This document shows, piece after piece, positions 9,060 to 20,757 of a stretch of DNA of 64,000 bases (its first letter is position 1; each line of letters begins with the position of its first letter). The DNA comes from Hahella sp. KA22. Lineage in GTDB: Bacteria > Pseudomonadota > Gammaproteobacteria > Pseudomonadales > Oleiphilaceae. A program made the position numbers and the translations under genes. The stretch spans positions 6,439,501-6,503,500 of the forward strand of contig NZ_CP035490.1 in assembly GCF_004135205.1 (NCBI RefSeq). The letters run 5' to 3'. The notes under the pieces are model-generated. The model saw only the letters and a program-made list of their open reading frames with translations, had not been told where the DNA came from and ran no database searches.

Positions 9060-10208
9060 ATGGACTTTCGACTCGATGATGAGCAGCTCGCTCGTGTTTC
9101 CCACGTGCGGGAATTCGCTCAACAAGTACTTTCGGAGTCGGCTCGGCGACGTATTGCAGAATCCGCGTTTGATCGCGAACTCTGGAACCGGGCTGCGGAT
9201 CTGGGGCTGTCAGGTCTCCCTATCCCCGAACAATGGAGCGGCTCCGGTTTCGGCGCCCTGGACACCATGCTGACTGTGGAAGCCCTCGGTTTCGGCTGCA
9301 CGGACATGGGACTTGTCTTTTCACTCTGCGCGCACATGTTCGCCTGCGCAGTTCCTCTCTGGCGCTACGGCGATGACGCCCAACGCCAACACTACTTACA
9401 TCGCATATCCAAAGGCGAGCTTATCGCCGCCAACGCCATCACCGAACCGGAATCGGGCTCAGATGCTTTCGCCATGCGCGCCAGCGCCACCCGGGACGGC
9501 GACACTTACATCCTGCGCGGAGAAAAGTGCTTCGTCACCAATGCCCCGGTGGCCGACCTGTTCCTGATATACGCCAAGACAGATCCCAGTCAAAGCTTTT
9601 TCGGAGTCAGCGGCTTCCTGGTTCCCCGGGATACGCCTGGGCTCTCGGTGACCGATGGCGGCTCCAAGACAGGCTTGTGCACCAGCCCATGGGGCTCGCT
9701 GTACATGGACGACTGTCGCGTTCCCGCTTCCGCCCTGTTGGGTGAAGAAGGCGGTGGCGCGCCGATGTTCCATGACTCTATGATCTGGGAGCGCGGCTGT
9801 CTGTTCGCCGCCTATGTCGGCGCCATGGAGCGCGCGTTGCAACAGAGCATCGACCATGCCCGCAACAGAAAGCAGTTCGGCCAGTCCATCGGCCGCAATC
9901 AGGCTATCTCGGACCGGCTGGTGGATATGAAGTTGCGCCTGGAAACCTCCCGACTCCTGCTGTATCGGGCTGGCTGGCTATACGATCAGGCCGAACCTTA
10001 CGAGGAAGCCATCGCCCTCAGCAAACTCTGGATCTCGGAATGTTCCGTGCTAAGCGGACTGGACGCGATGCAGGTCTTCGGCGGAACCGGCGTTTCCAGC
10101 GCCGCCGGCGTCGACCGGCTGCTTCTGGATTCCCTGCCATCGAGAATATTCTCGGGGACCTCTGAGATTCAGAAAGAGCTGATAGCCAGACATATGGGAT
10201 TGCGCTGA
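9060..10208 (+). CDS. pigA: L-prolyl-carrier-protein dehydrogenase PigA (acyl-CoA dehydrogenase family)
   Basis: The protein has 382 residues with full-length acyl-CoA dehydrogenase architecture: an N-terminal helical domain, ITEPESGSDAFAMRASA and GEKCFVTNAPVADLFLIYAKT flavin-site motifs, RKQFGQSIGRNQAISD, and the C-terminal QVFGGTG and SGTSEIQKELIARHMGL. In prodigiosin assembly the PigA flavoenzyme oxidises prolyl-S-PigG to pyrrolyl-2-carboxyl-S-PigG. That is the first step after PigI loads proline. It is the first gene of the collinear pigA-N series; AAGGAC just upstream supports the ATG at 9060. The function is taken from the cluster order plus family. Confidence 0.95.
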   Translation: MDFRLDDEQLARVSHVREFAQQVLSESARRRIAESAFDRELWNRAADLGLSGLPIPEQWSGSGFGALDTMLTVEALGFGCTDMGLVFSLCAHMFACAVPLWRYGDDAQRQHYLHRISKGELIAANAITEPESGSDAFAMRASATRDGDTYILRGEKCFVTNAPVADLFLIYAKTDPSQSFFGVSGFLVPRDTPGLSVTDGGSKTGLCTSPWGSLYMDDCRVPASALLGEEGGGAPMFHDSMIWERGCLFAAYVGAMERALQQSIDHARNRKQFGQSIGRNQAISDRLVDMKLRLETSRLLLYRAGWLYDQAEPYEEAIALSKLWISECSVLSGLDAMQVFGGTGVSSAAGVDRLLLDSLPSRIFSGTSEIQKELIARHMGLR

Positions 10209-10440
10209 CGCGATATTTCATACGGTCTAAAAAAGGAAAATACGGGAAAGGAAGTCTGTAGCAGCCTGTTCGGCTGATTTGCCTGCATTACCCCGTCATT
10301 TAAGTTTTGAAAGCCTTCACCGGCTTTCAGGGGCTGCTTTTGCCTAATGAAAAGTGCAAGCGCGTCAACGCCCCTCGCCAGACTTACAACTAAGAGCCCG
10401 CACTCTTACGGGCCTCACTACAGCGAGCAGAGCAGATCCA

Positions 10441-10854
10441 ATGAAAATAGTTAAGATTCTCAGATATCTATTTGGCGCCCTCTACGTCATGGCGGGCGTC
10501 GCCAAGGCGTTCCCGCAAATTGAAGATGTCGGCGTCACGCTGCAGAAAGCCGCCGCCGCCAACCAGGGAACCTGGCTGGCCGGACTCAGTGAGTGGCTGG
10601 CGGCTCATGCCCAATTAATGGCTTGGGTCAGTGGCGTCGCGCTGCTCGCATCCGGTCTTTGTTATTTATTCAATCGTATGCTGGTTCCCGCTGTCATTGG
10701 CCAATGCGTCATGCTGGCGGGCTTCGTCACCATACTCCACCGGGCGTTTCCACAGATTGTGTTCGTGGATTTGGTCTTTTTGATTGTCGCCCTGCTTGTC
10801 CTGTGGGAGTCCGTCAGTCAGAAAAAGTCTCTGTACGCCATGTCCCACTATTAA
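10441..10854 (+). CDS. DoxX-like four-helix membrane protein inserted before pigB
   Basis: The protein has 138 residues starting at ATG 10441. It carries four hydrophobic helices and the DoxX-like features of a first helix with LYVMAGVAKAF, a central GVALLASGLCYLF and AGFVTILHRAF. It sits between pigA and the FAD oxidoreductase pigB, a place where the Serratia order has no separate gene. Its length plus that of the downstream flavoprotein (565) is close to that of a membrane-helix-bearing PigB. It may therefore be the membrane part of PigB encoded separately, an inference that rests on my recollection of Serratia PigB and should be aligned. It is an inner-membrane protein; a role in anchoring or quinone-linked oxidation of the monopyrrole is plausible. 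Confidence 0.75.
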   Translation: MKIVKILRYLFGALYVMAGVAKAFPQIEDVGVTLQKAAAANQGTWLAGLSEWLAAHAQLMAWVSGVALLASGLCYLFNRMLVPAVIGQCVMLAGFVTILHRAFPQIVFVDLVFLIVALLVLWESVSQKKSLYAMSHY

Positions 10855-10915
10855 TCCGACAGACGAGTAATCCGACAGACGAGTAATCCGACAGACAAGT
10901 AATCCGGCGGACAAA
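10852..10915 (+). repeat. Four tandem 16-bp repeats starting in the stop codon
   Basis: The unit TAATCCGACAGACGAG occurs twice exactly (10852, 10868), once with one change (10884) and once diverged (10900). The first TAA is the stop codon of the DoxX-like gene. The last unit continues into a stretch (10900-10975) resembling the hairpin element at 62821 (TAATCCGGC-GACAAATAGC). Confidence 0.85.
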
Positions 10916-11011
10916 TAGCATCCCTCTTATCTGTCTGTAATCGAAAGGATCTGCGCAGGTCAGACCGTGACCAGGCTTATTTCAACTAAAACAACGGAAG
11001 GGTAGGAACAG

Positions 11012-12709
11012 ATGGAATCACAAGACAACTCACAGTATGCAGGCGAAGCGCCTGTATTTCCGAGCAAAGACTTTGAATGCAATCAAGGCTCCTTTGACGA
11101 AACGGATACATCCGCCCCGCAACACGCTGGCGATTATGATGTGATAATCGTCGGTGGCGGCATGTCCGGTCTGTCTTCCGCGTGGAAACTGCGCGAACGC
11201 AAGCTACTGGTGCTGGATCAGCGAGACCGCTTTGGCGGCGCAGCGCGACTGGAGCAGCGGGATGGTCTGTTATACGCCAGCGGCGCCTCCTGCTTTCAAT
11301 TGCCCACCGGCGACAACGAAGTCTCCCATCTGCTGCAGGATCTGGACCTGTGGAACCAGTGGCGCTCCACTGCGGAAGACACTCTGGTCATCTTTGACAC
11401 CAAGCGCCTGATAAAGGGCCTGGGTGAAGTCACCGCCGCTTTATTGAAACAGCCCAAAGAGCTGCTGAAACCCGCCGTCTGGGGACTGACCGCCAACCTG
11501 TTGTATAGCGCCATGTCCGGCAAACCCTTCATCTCAGCGGAGAAGAAGTTGGGGGATCCCATGTTTGCCGACTTGTTTCAATATCTTAATCGTTTCACTC
11601 CTGATTCCAGCAAACACCCCGCCATGCCTTGGCGGGAAGGCAGCGACTGGACGCGGGAGGAAATGGAGTTGTTCGATTCCGTCTCCCTGCATGACCTGCT
11701 GTTTAACCCGGCCACGCGACGCTCCCTGCCACAGCATCTGGTTCCCAGGCATCGCTTTGGCTCATTAGTGAAAGACGCGGTGGAAACCACGCTACGCGTA
11801 GAGTGCCTTTCTATCAAAGACGTCTCCGCCTACGTCGGCCTGCATTTCCTGGTGGGATACCTTTATCGTCCTCTGGTCACCTTTCCCGGCGGTAACGGTT
11901 ATATCGCGGATCGCATACGCCAGCGCCTGATGAGCACTGGCTCCTGTAAATTCAAGGCAGGTTCCCGGGCTTATTCCATCACCCAGAATCAAGAAGGCGT
12001 AAAGGTCTGTTTTCAGCAGGAAGGCAAAAACTATTACGCCAACGCCAACGCGCTGATCTGGGCTGGAGCCAAACACGGAGCCCTGTCGGTGGTGGATGGG
12101 TTGCCGTCACAGCAAAAATCCGCCATCGCAGAAATTGAACACCGGGATTACGCCATCGCCGGTGTGTATTTGAAAAAAGCCGCGCTGACCAATTACTTCG
12201 GCGGCTACGTCATCGAAGGCGATATCGGCGGTCGCTACCCGAACAGCTGGTGCCGCAGCGGCGTCTGCCTGGCGGCGAACTGGAAAGACCCCGCCTACGC
12301 CGGCGACCTGGGCGTCCTGACGCTGCTGAAGCCCATTTCCGGCTCCGCCGATCAAGGCAAGTTGGACAAAGCCAATTTCCGTAACCTGCAGCAAACCGCC
12401 TACGGTGAAGTGCGCGATATGCTGATCGCCACCGGTCACTCCCCTGACCTGATTGAAGATATCAAATTATGGCGCTGGCCCGGCGGCCTGGTGGTATCCA
12501 AGGTAGGACAAATGAAACATGACGTGTTCGCCAACGCCTCTCAACCCGTCGGCGCGGTGTTCTTCGCCAATCAGGACAGCGTCGGCATGGGCAATATGGA
12601 AAGCGCCATCTGGGCTGGCTGCCACGCCGCAGACCAAGTGCGTCAGCATATCCGCTCTCACCGCAGCGTCGTTTCCCATATCGGCGACTATGCAGCAACC
12701 CAGAGCTAA
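11012..12709 (+). CDS. pigB: FAD-dependent amine oxidase-like oxidoreductase PigB
   Basis: The protein has 565 residues. An N-terminal extension of ~45 residues precedes a classic dinucleotide-binding motif (YDVIIVGGGMSGLSSAWKL, then VLDQRDRFGGAARL). The C-terminal FAD motif is near VFFANQDSVGMGNMESAIWAGCHAADQV. The fold is that of flavin amine oxidases/protoporphyrinogen oxidases. In prodigiosin synthesis PigB oxidises the dihydropyrrole H2MAP to 2-methyl-3-n-amylpyrrole (MAP). GGAAGGGTAGGAACAG gives a good ribosome-binding site for ATG 11012. Hydrophobic helices expected for membrane association are weak here, consistent with their being supplied by the preceding DoxX-like gene. Confidence 0.9.
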   Translation: MESQDNSQYAGEAPVFPSKDFECNQGSFDETDTSAPQHAGDYDVIIVGGGMSGLSSAWKLRERKLLVLDQRDRFGGAARLEQRDGLLYASGASCFQLPTGDNEVSHLLQDLDLWNQWRSTAEDTLVIFDTKRLIKGLGEVTAALLKQPKELLKPAVWGLTANLLYSAMSGKPFISAEKKLGDPMFADLFQYLNRFTPDSSKHPAMPWREGSDWTREEMELFDSVSLHDLLFNPATRRSLPQHLVPRHRFGSLVKDAVETTLRVECLSIKDVSAYVGLHFLVGYLYRPLVTFPGGNGYIADRIRQRLMSTGSCKFKAGSRAYSITQNQEGVKVCFQQEGKNYYANANALIWAGAKHGALSVVDGLPSQQKSAIAEIEHRDYAIAGVYLKKAALTNYFGGYVIEGDIGGRYPNSWCRSGVCLAANWKDPAYAGDLGVLTLLKPISGSADQGKLDKANFRNLQQTAYGEVRDMLIATGHSPDLIEDIKLWRWPGGLVVSKVGQMKHDVFANASQPVGAVFFANQDSVGMGNMESAIWAGCHAADQVRQHIRSHRSVVSHIGDYAATQS

Positions 12710-12736
12710 GACGCCAATCAAGGAAAGGGAACTGAT

Positions 12737-15460
12737 ATGACTTACGATTCGCACATTGTGGAAGTCTCCGGACAACAAAAGTCCAACACGCAAAGTCTGG
12801 GAGGCAAGGCCAGCTCGCTGAATACGCTGGCGGCGGCGGGATTTCCCGTCCCCAGGGCGTACTGCCTGACCGTGGACGCTTACGCCTCCTTTCTGCAGGA
12901 GTCAGGACTGGATCAATGGATCAGCGGCCTGGAGCAATGGGACGCCAGCGCGTTTACGCAAATTCGCCAGCGTATTGAAGATACCCAACTGCCCTCTTCG
13001 TTACGTCAGGCGATCGTCGGCGCATACAAGGACATCGGGGCCGAACGCGTGGCGGTGCGCTCTTCCGCCATCAGCGAAGACAGCGAGGAACACTCCTTTG
13101 CAGGCCAGTACGACACCTACCTGCATGTAGAAAACGAAGAAAACCTGGTGGACTGCGTGAAGCGCTGCTGGGGGTCTTTCTGGACAGAGCGCGCCCACGC
13201 TTACGAAGGCCGTCAGGACCAACGCCGCAGCAACGACGCCAACGCCCCCAAACAAGGCATCGCCGTGGTGATTCAGGCCATGATCGATGCAGACGCCGCG
13301 GGGGTTCTGTTCACCGCCGATCCCCTGAACGGTGATCCGCAGCGTACGGTCATCGAGTCCTGCTGGGGATTGGGCGAAGGCGTAGTTTCGGGTCAGGTGA
13401 CCACCGACACTTTTGTTGTCGACAATCAGAAAATGGAACTGCTGGAGCAAACCCTGCGGGAAAAACCGGTGATGTCCACCCGCGCAGAGAACGGCGGCGT
13501 CTGCCTGCGTAAAACGGCGACAGATAAAATCAACGCCCCTACCCTCAACGAAAATGAAGCCCTGGCCCTCGCGGGTTACGCCAACGCCATCCGCAGTCAC
13601 TATGGACGGGAGATGGATATTGAGTGGGCGCTGAAGGACGGCAAGATCTGGATTCTGCAGGCCCGCCCCATCACCGTCACGCCAACCCGCGGCGACAACC
13701 GACTGTTTGCGGACGCCGATGAAAGCAATAGCTACATACGTGACAACGCTCTGTTCTCACGTATGGATACCGGTGAGATCGTCACCGGACTGATGACGCC
13801 ATTGGGGCTGTCGTTCTGCCGCTTCTACCAGCACAAAGTACATGGCCCTGCGGTCAAAACCATGGGGTTATTGGATATCGGCGATTCTCAGCACTACATG
13901 GGCTACTTACAGGGACATGTGTATCTCAATATTTCCGCGTCGGCGATGCTGTTGACTCAATGCCCTCCAACCCGAGACCCGTTGAAATTCACCAAGCGTT
14001 ACTCTACGGAAGAAGTGGACCTCAACTTCTACACCAACCCCTACGGCAAAGCGCCGCAAGGGCTGCAATATCTCAAGAGCGCGGGTTACTGGACATTGTA
14101 TCAAGTGCGCAACCTGATGACGGCGGAGCGCACCGTGCGCGACATGATCTCATTGCGCAAACGAGAGACCGAACGCTTCCTGAAGCTGGATCTCAGCGCC
14201 ATGTCGCTGAGCGAGCTGAATGCGGAAATGCAACGCATCGACCGTTATTTCCTGGAATCCTGCGCCGCCTATATGCCGTTCTTTCTGCAGTCGTTCGCGC
14301 TATACGACGCGCTCGCCGAGCTGTGTGAGAAGTGGCTGGGCGATACCAGCAAAGGTTTGCAGAATCGCATTAAAGCGTCTCTCAGCAACCTGCGCACCAT
14401 CGAAGTGACCCGCGGCGTTTGCGATCTGGCGGCCTCCATCCAACGTTCAAATCATTTGCGACAACTGGTTCTGGAGACGCCGCTGGAGCAATTGGCGCAG
14501 GCGCTACAGAACGACGCCGAAGGCGCTCGCTTCTGGAACAATGATTTCATGGCGTTTCTGCGCGACTACGGCGCCCGTGGGCGTCAAGAGTTCGAGCTCA
14601 GCATCCCGCGCTGGGCTGACGATCCCAGTTATCTGTTGCAGGTGATTCGAATGTACCTGACCAGTGACGTGCAGTTGGAGTCACGGCTGGAGGAGATCGA
14701 TCGTAAACGGGATGACGATACCCGCGCCCTGCTGTCAGGCCTGCCATTGCGCATTCGCCTGCTGTTCAAGTTCGTCATCTCCACCTACGCCAAAATGGCG
14801 GAGCGACGCGAAGCCACCCGCCCCACTTATATTGCGCAAACCTGGTTCTACCGCAAAATCATCGTCGAAGTGATGCGTCGCCTCAGCGCGGAGAAAGTGC
14901 TGAAAATGGAGGACTTGCCTTACATCGACTTCAACGAGCTGCGCGATTACCTGGCCGGAAAAAAATCAGCGCAACAGGCTTTCTCCGCAGAACTGATTGA
15001 GCGCAACCGCCGCAGCCACTTGTTGAACCAGCGTCTGCAGGAACCGCCTATGGCGATTGTCGGCGGACATACCCCCCAGCGCGAAACGGCGGAAACAGCG
15101 CCCACGGATGACAACCAAGTGTTTCAGGGCATCGGCGCCAGTCCCGGCGTCGCCATGGGCCGCGCCCGCGTCATTACGGATCTGCCCCGGCAGGCGGAAG
15201 AGTTTCAGCAAGGCGAAATACTGGTGGCACGCTTCACCGACGCCTCCTGGACGCCGCTGTTCGTGCTCGCCGCCGGCGTCGTCGCCGACGTAGGATCGAT
15301 GTTATCGCACAGTTCCATTGTGTCCCGGGAATTCGGCATACCCGCCATCGTCAACACTAAAACCACCACTCGCCGCATCCGCACCGGGGATATGCTCTAT
15401 CTCGACGGAGACGCAGGCATCGTGCGCATAGAAGAACGCAAGGAGGACGCCAGCCAGTAG
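12737..15460 (+). CDS. pigC: Prodigiosin condensing enzyme PigC (PEP-synthase-like)
   Basis: The protein has 907 residues. The N-terminal ~320 residues form a PEP-synthase/PPDK-type ATP-binding domain (LGGKASSLNTLAAAGFPVP, AVRSSAISEDSEEHSFAGQYDT, GVLFTADPLNGD, WALKDGKIWILQARPITVT). The C-terminus carries the phosphohistidine domain (EILVARFTDASWTPLF, GSMLSHSSIVSREFGIPAIV, with the likely phospho-His at residue 858). The long middle region is specific to the PigC/RedH family. The enzyme uses ATP to condense MAP with MBC to give prodigiosin, the final step that joins the two arms. The start at ATG 12737 follows AAGGAAAGGG. There is a ~200-bp gap before pigD. Confidence 0.95.
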   Translation: MTYDSHIVEVSGQQKSNTQSLGGKASSLNTLAAAGFPVPRAYCLTVDAYASFLQESGLDQWISGLEQWDASAFTQIRQRIEDTQLPSSLRQAIVGAYKDIGAERVAVRSSAISEDSEEHSFAGQYDTYLHVENEENLVDCVKRCWGSFWTERAHAYEGRQDQRRSNDANAPKQGIAVVIQAMIDADAAGVLFTADPLNGDPQRTVIESCWGLGEGVVSGQVTTDTFVVDNQKMELLEQTLREKPVMSTRAENGGVCLRKTATDKINAPTLNENEALALAGYANAIRSHYGREMDIEWALKDGKIWILQARPITVTPTRGDNRLFADADESNSYIRDNALFSRMDTGEIVTGLMTPLGLSFCRFYQHKVHGPAVKTMGLLDIGDSQHYMGYLQGHVYLNISASAMLLTQCPPTRDPLKFTKRYSTEEVDLNFYTNPYGKAPQGLQYLKSAGYWTLYQVRNLMTAERTVRDMISLRKRETERFLKLDLSAMSLSELNAEMQRIDRYFLESCAAYMPFFLQSFALYDALAELCEKWLGDTSKGLQNRIKASLSNLRTIEVTRGVCDLAASIQRSNHLRQLVLETPLEQLAQALQNDAEGARFWNNDFMAFLRDYGARGRQEFELSIPRWADDPSYLLQVIRMYLTSDVQLESRLEEIDRKRDDDTRALLSGLPLRIRLLFKFVISTYAKMAERREATRPTYIAQTWFYRKIIVEVMRRLSAEKVLKMEDLPYIDFNELRDYLAGKKSAQQAFSAELIERNRRSHLLNQRLQEPPMAIVGGHTPQRETAETAPTDDNQVFQGIGASPGVAMGRARVITDLPRQAEEFQQGEILVARFTDASWTPLFVLAAGVVADVGSMLSHSSIVSREFGIPAIVNTKTTTRRIRTGDMLYLDGDAGIVRIEERKEDASQ

Positions 15461-15494
15461 ATATCCGCCTGACAATAAAAGATGCAATGAGCGT

Positions 15495-15527
15495 AGCGGC
15501 CCGCCACAGACAGAAAAATAGGCCGCT
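15495..15527 (+). terminator. Internal hairpin between pigC and pigD
   Basis: AGCGGCC (15495-15501) pairs with GGCCGCT (15521-15527) around a 19-nt loop; CTGATTTTG follows. It lies in the largest gap between the core pig genes and could attenuate or stabilise the transcript. Confidence 0.4.
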
Positions 15528-15666
15528 CTGATTTTGCGTTAAGTAAACATCGACCTCAGCCAAGTTGTAGTCCGGCTGCAGACAGATTCCAGCTAGCAGG
15601 GATCAGGGGCTTCTTTGCGCCTGAAAAAGTCCCTGGAACAGTGACGAGAATAGAGGGAGATTGATT

Positions 15667-18144
15667 ATGGAAATTACGATAGGGGTCATCGTCGTCACCC
15701 GCAGTCGCGGTTTTTTCGAAACCGGACTCAGCGTTTTGAGCGACATTCGCGGTGAAGTATTCCAGCAAGTATCTCTGGATGCGGATATCGAATTCGAGGA
15801 AAAGCTACCCAGTACGCACCCCGTTTATGAAGAAGCCCGCGACAAAGCGGTGCGTTTCCTGGGCAAGCGCAAGGAACGCATTTCCATGCGGGTGATTCAG
15901 GCGGACAGTCTTGAGCGGGCGCAGGACAAAATCCTGCAAACGCCCCTGCTCGGCGCCAACTTCCAGGTGGGCATGGTGTACGTCGACTACGCTGATCCCC
16001 AGTTTGAAGATCTGGCGCCACAGCAGATCGACATGCAATTACAGACTTTCTACACGACGCTGCGGCAAGCGGATATTCCCGTCTTCCAGTCCTCATTTTC
16101 AACCGTGGTCTACACCCTGCCGCAACGTCCGCGCATACGGCACCAGCCAATGGAGTACATCGAGCGTCAGCTACCGGATGACCGGTCTCTTTTGCAGGCG
16201 GACCTGCTGTGTCTGTGGATGGACTTCTTTGAAATGAGTTACGCCAACCGCCGCGTCAAACCCACAGCCAGGGTGCTGCCACACAACACTCTGGGAGAGC
16301 ATCTGATCAACTTCCTCAGTGAGCGCGCGGGATCGGAATGGCTGGGTTTCTATTTCACCGGCTCGCTGGTCTCCAACATGATCAATCATCTGGAGCAAGA
16401 GGCGGAACGCCGCAATGTGCTGCTGCTGCGCGGCCCCAGCGAGCACAGTCTGGCCTGTGGCGCGATGGCCAACTGGCAGCTGTATCGCCGCCCCTTCATG
16501 ATCGTGGTCACCAGCGGCATGATCGACGAATTCAAAGGCACTATCGCCAACCTGCGGGAAGCGCGGGCGCAAGGCTTCATCGTCTGCGCGGAAAACCGTC
16601 ATGATCAATGGTTCGCTTTTCAGGGCACCGTATCAGCGGAGGAAGATTCACGGGAGGTGATTAAAGCCCGCGGGCTGCCCTGCCTGTACCTCAACGATGT
16701 CGATCGCCTGCAGGAAGACCTGCAGAAGGCGATGGAGCTGTACGACGCCAAGCGCGGTCCAGTGGTGCTGCTGGCCACCCAGGCGGTGCTGGAAGCCTGC
16801 AGCCGCTTTGACATTGCTTATCCGCCCGCTCCGAAAGCGGCGTCGGACATTATTCCCGAATCAGTCCAGCCGGTGCTGGATCAAGTCATGTCATTGCTGA
16901 ATAACGGCCCGGACAAACTGGTCTGGCAGTGCGGCGCCATGGATGATGAAGAGCTGGAGCTGACGTTGTCCATCGCAGAGCGCGCGGGCGTTGCGTTGGT
17001 GGACTCACTCACCTATCCCGGCTCGGTACCCAAGTTCCGTCATTGCCAGCGCAATCGCAATTACCTGGGCACCTTGGCGGTCTATGGCTACAGCCCGCGG
17101 GTGTACAACTTTCTGCACACCAACGACAAAATGAATCCGCAGTCCGAGCAGTGCCTGTTCTTCATCAAGAGCAAGCTGCATCAAGTAAGCACGCCCTTCT
17201 CCGATGGACGCTTGCAGCGCAAGCTGCAGATTGTGCAGTTGACTGAAAACCCCGAGCATATTTCGCCTTACACCGACTTCCCGCTGGTGCTGGAGCACAA
17301 ACAGTTTCTTCGCTACGTGGACCAGCATCTGGCCCCGTCGTCAGAGCTGGTGGCGCGCCGTTATGAAGCCATCGCTTCCGTGCCTGATTCGCCCTCGGAT
17401 ATGGCGAGCCGTTTACCGACCACCCCCATGACGCCGAACTATTTCTTCGCCCGCCTCAACAAGCTGATGGAGAAACTGATCGTCGAACATGGCTATGACT
17501 ACACAGGTCTGTATGACGTCGGACGCTGCGGCATTTCAGCTGTGCGCAATCTGGCGCGCACTCGTCGCGGATTTTCCGGCTGGTATGGACGCGCGTTGAT
17601 GGGCGATGCGCTCATGGCCAGCATCAGTCTCGCGTTCACCAGTCCTTCCAACGTGGTGGCGTTCATCGGCGACGGAGCCAAAGGACTCACTCCCGATGTG
17701 CTCCCCTCGCTGTTGGAGAACGCCTTGAGCTATCCCGGCCGCATGAACCGCAATCTCACCATTTTCTACTTCTGCAATGGCGGGCATTCGGTCATCAACA
17801 CCTATCAGGAACGCATTCTGTTTAATTACACCTCGCGACAAATGCGCCTGGTCAATGTCACCGACCAGGATTGGGAGGACGAACTGGGCGGACTGAGCTT
17901 CACCTCGCGCACGTTGACCACATTCGACCCGGCCGCGCTGACGTCAGCGTTATTGCGTCCAGGATGCGTCAACCTGTTCTCGGTAATGGTCTCCCACAAT
18001 AACGAAGGCGACGGCATCAGTCTGGCCACCGCCACCGGCTGGCAGCGCGACCCGGCCACTCAGCCGCAAGCTGAAACGAAAGCAGAAACGGCAACGGGGA
18101 CGGATACAGAAACGGATAAAGAAAGCGCGCAGCCTGTCGTTTAG
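15667..18144 (+). CDS. pigD: ThDP-dependent 2-octenal acyltransferase PigD
   Basis: The protein has 825 residues from ATG 15667; a TTG two codons earlier is less likely because AGAGGGAGA is well spaced for the ATG. The pyrimidine-binding region has GSEWLGFYFTGSLVSNM, the middle domain spans VQPVLDQVMSLLNNGPDKLVWQCG, and the pyrophosphate-binding region contains VAFIGDGAKGLTPDVLPSLLENALS, with the G-D-G motif of ThDP enzymes. PigD adds a two-carbon unit from pyruvate to 2-octenal to give 3-acetyloctanal, the start of the MAP arm. An N-terminal ~200-residue domain is typical of PigD/MenD-like relatives. The C-terminal ~28 residues are a low-complexity Ala/Glu/Thr tail. The gene ends 39 bp before pigE. 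Confidence 0.93.
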   Translation: MEITIGVIVVTRSRGFFETGLSVLSDIRGEVFQQVSLDADIEFEEKLPSTHPVYEEARDKAVRFLGKRKERISMRVIQADSLERAQDKILQTPLLGANFQVGMVYVDYADPQFEDLAPQQIDMQLQTFYTTLRQADIPVFQSSFSTVVYTLPQRPRIRHQPMEYIERQLPDDRSLLQADLLCLWMDFFEMSYANRRVKPTARVLPHNTLGEHLINFLSERAGSEWLGFYFTGSLVSNMINHLEQEAERRNVLLLRGPSEHSLACGAMANWQLYRRPFMIVVTSGMIDEFKGTIANLREARAQGFIVCAENRHDQWFAFQGTVSAEEDSREVIKARGLPCLYLNDVDRLQEDLQKAMELYDAKRGPVVLLATQAVLEACSRFDIAYPPAPKAASDIIPESVQPVLDQVMSLLNNGPDKLVWQCGAMDDEELELTLSIAERAGVALVDSLTYPGSVPKFRHCQRNRNYLGTLAVYGYSPRVYNFLHTNDKMNPQSEQCLFFIKSKLHQVSTPFSDGRLQRKLQIVQLTENPEHISPYTDFPLVLEHKQFLRYVDQHLAPSSELVARRYEAIASVPDSPSDMASRLPTTPMTPNYFFARLNKLMEKLIVEHGYDYTGLYDVGRCGISAVRNLARTRRGFSGWYGRALMGDALMASISLAFTSPSNVVAFIGDGAKGLTPDVLPSLLENALSYPGRMNRNLTIFYFCNGGHSVINTYQERILFNYTSRQMRLVNVTDQDWEDELGGLSFTSRTLTTFDPAALTSALLRPGCVNLFSVMVSHNNEGDGISLATATGWQRDPATQPQAETKAETATGTDTETDKESAQPVV

Positions 18145-18183
18145 ATGCTGGCGGATAGCAGTTCAGTAAAGGATATCACTGTT

Positions 18184-20723
<2,540 letters not shown>

Positions 20724-20757
20724 ACAACGCCTTTTTTGAACATATGGAGAGATAGCG

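Noticed and set aside
8864-9079. 71-residue frame overlapping the pigA start
   Set aside because: It covers the pigA promoter region and start, lacks a family match and has no ribosome-binding site.
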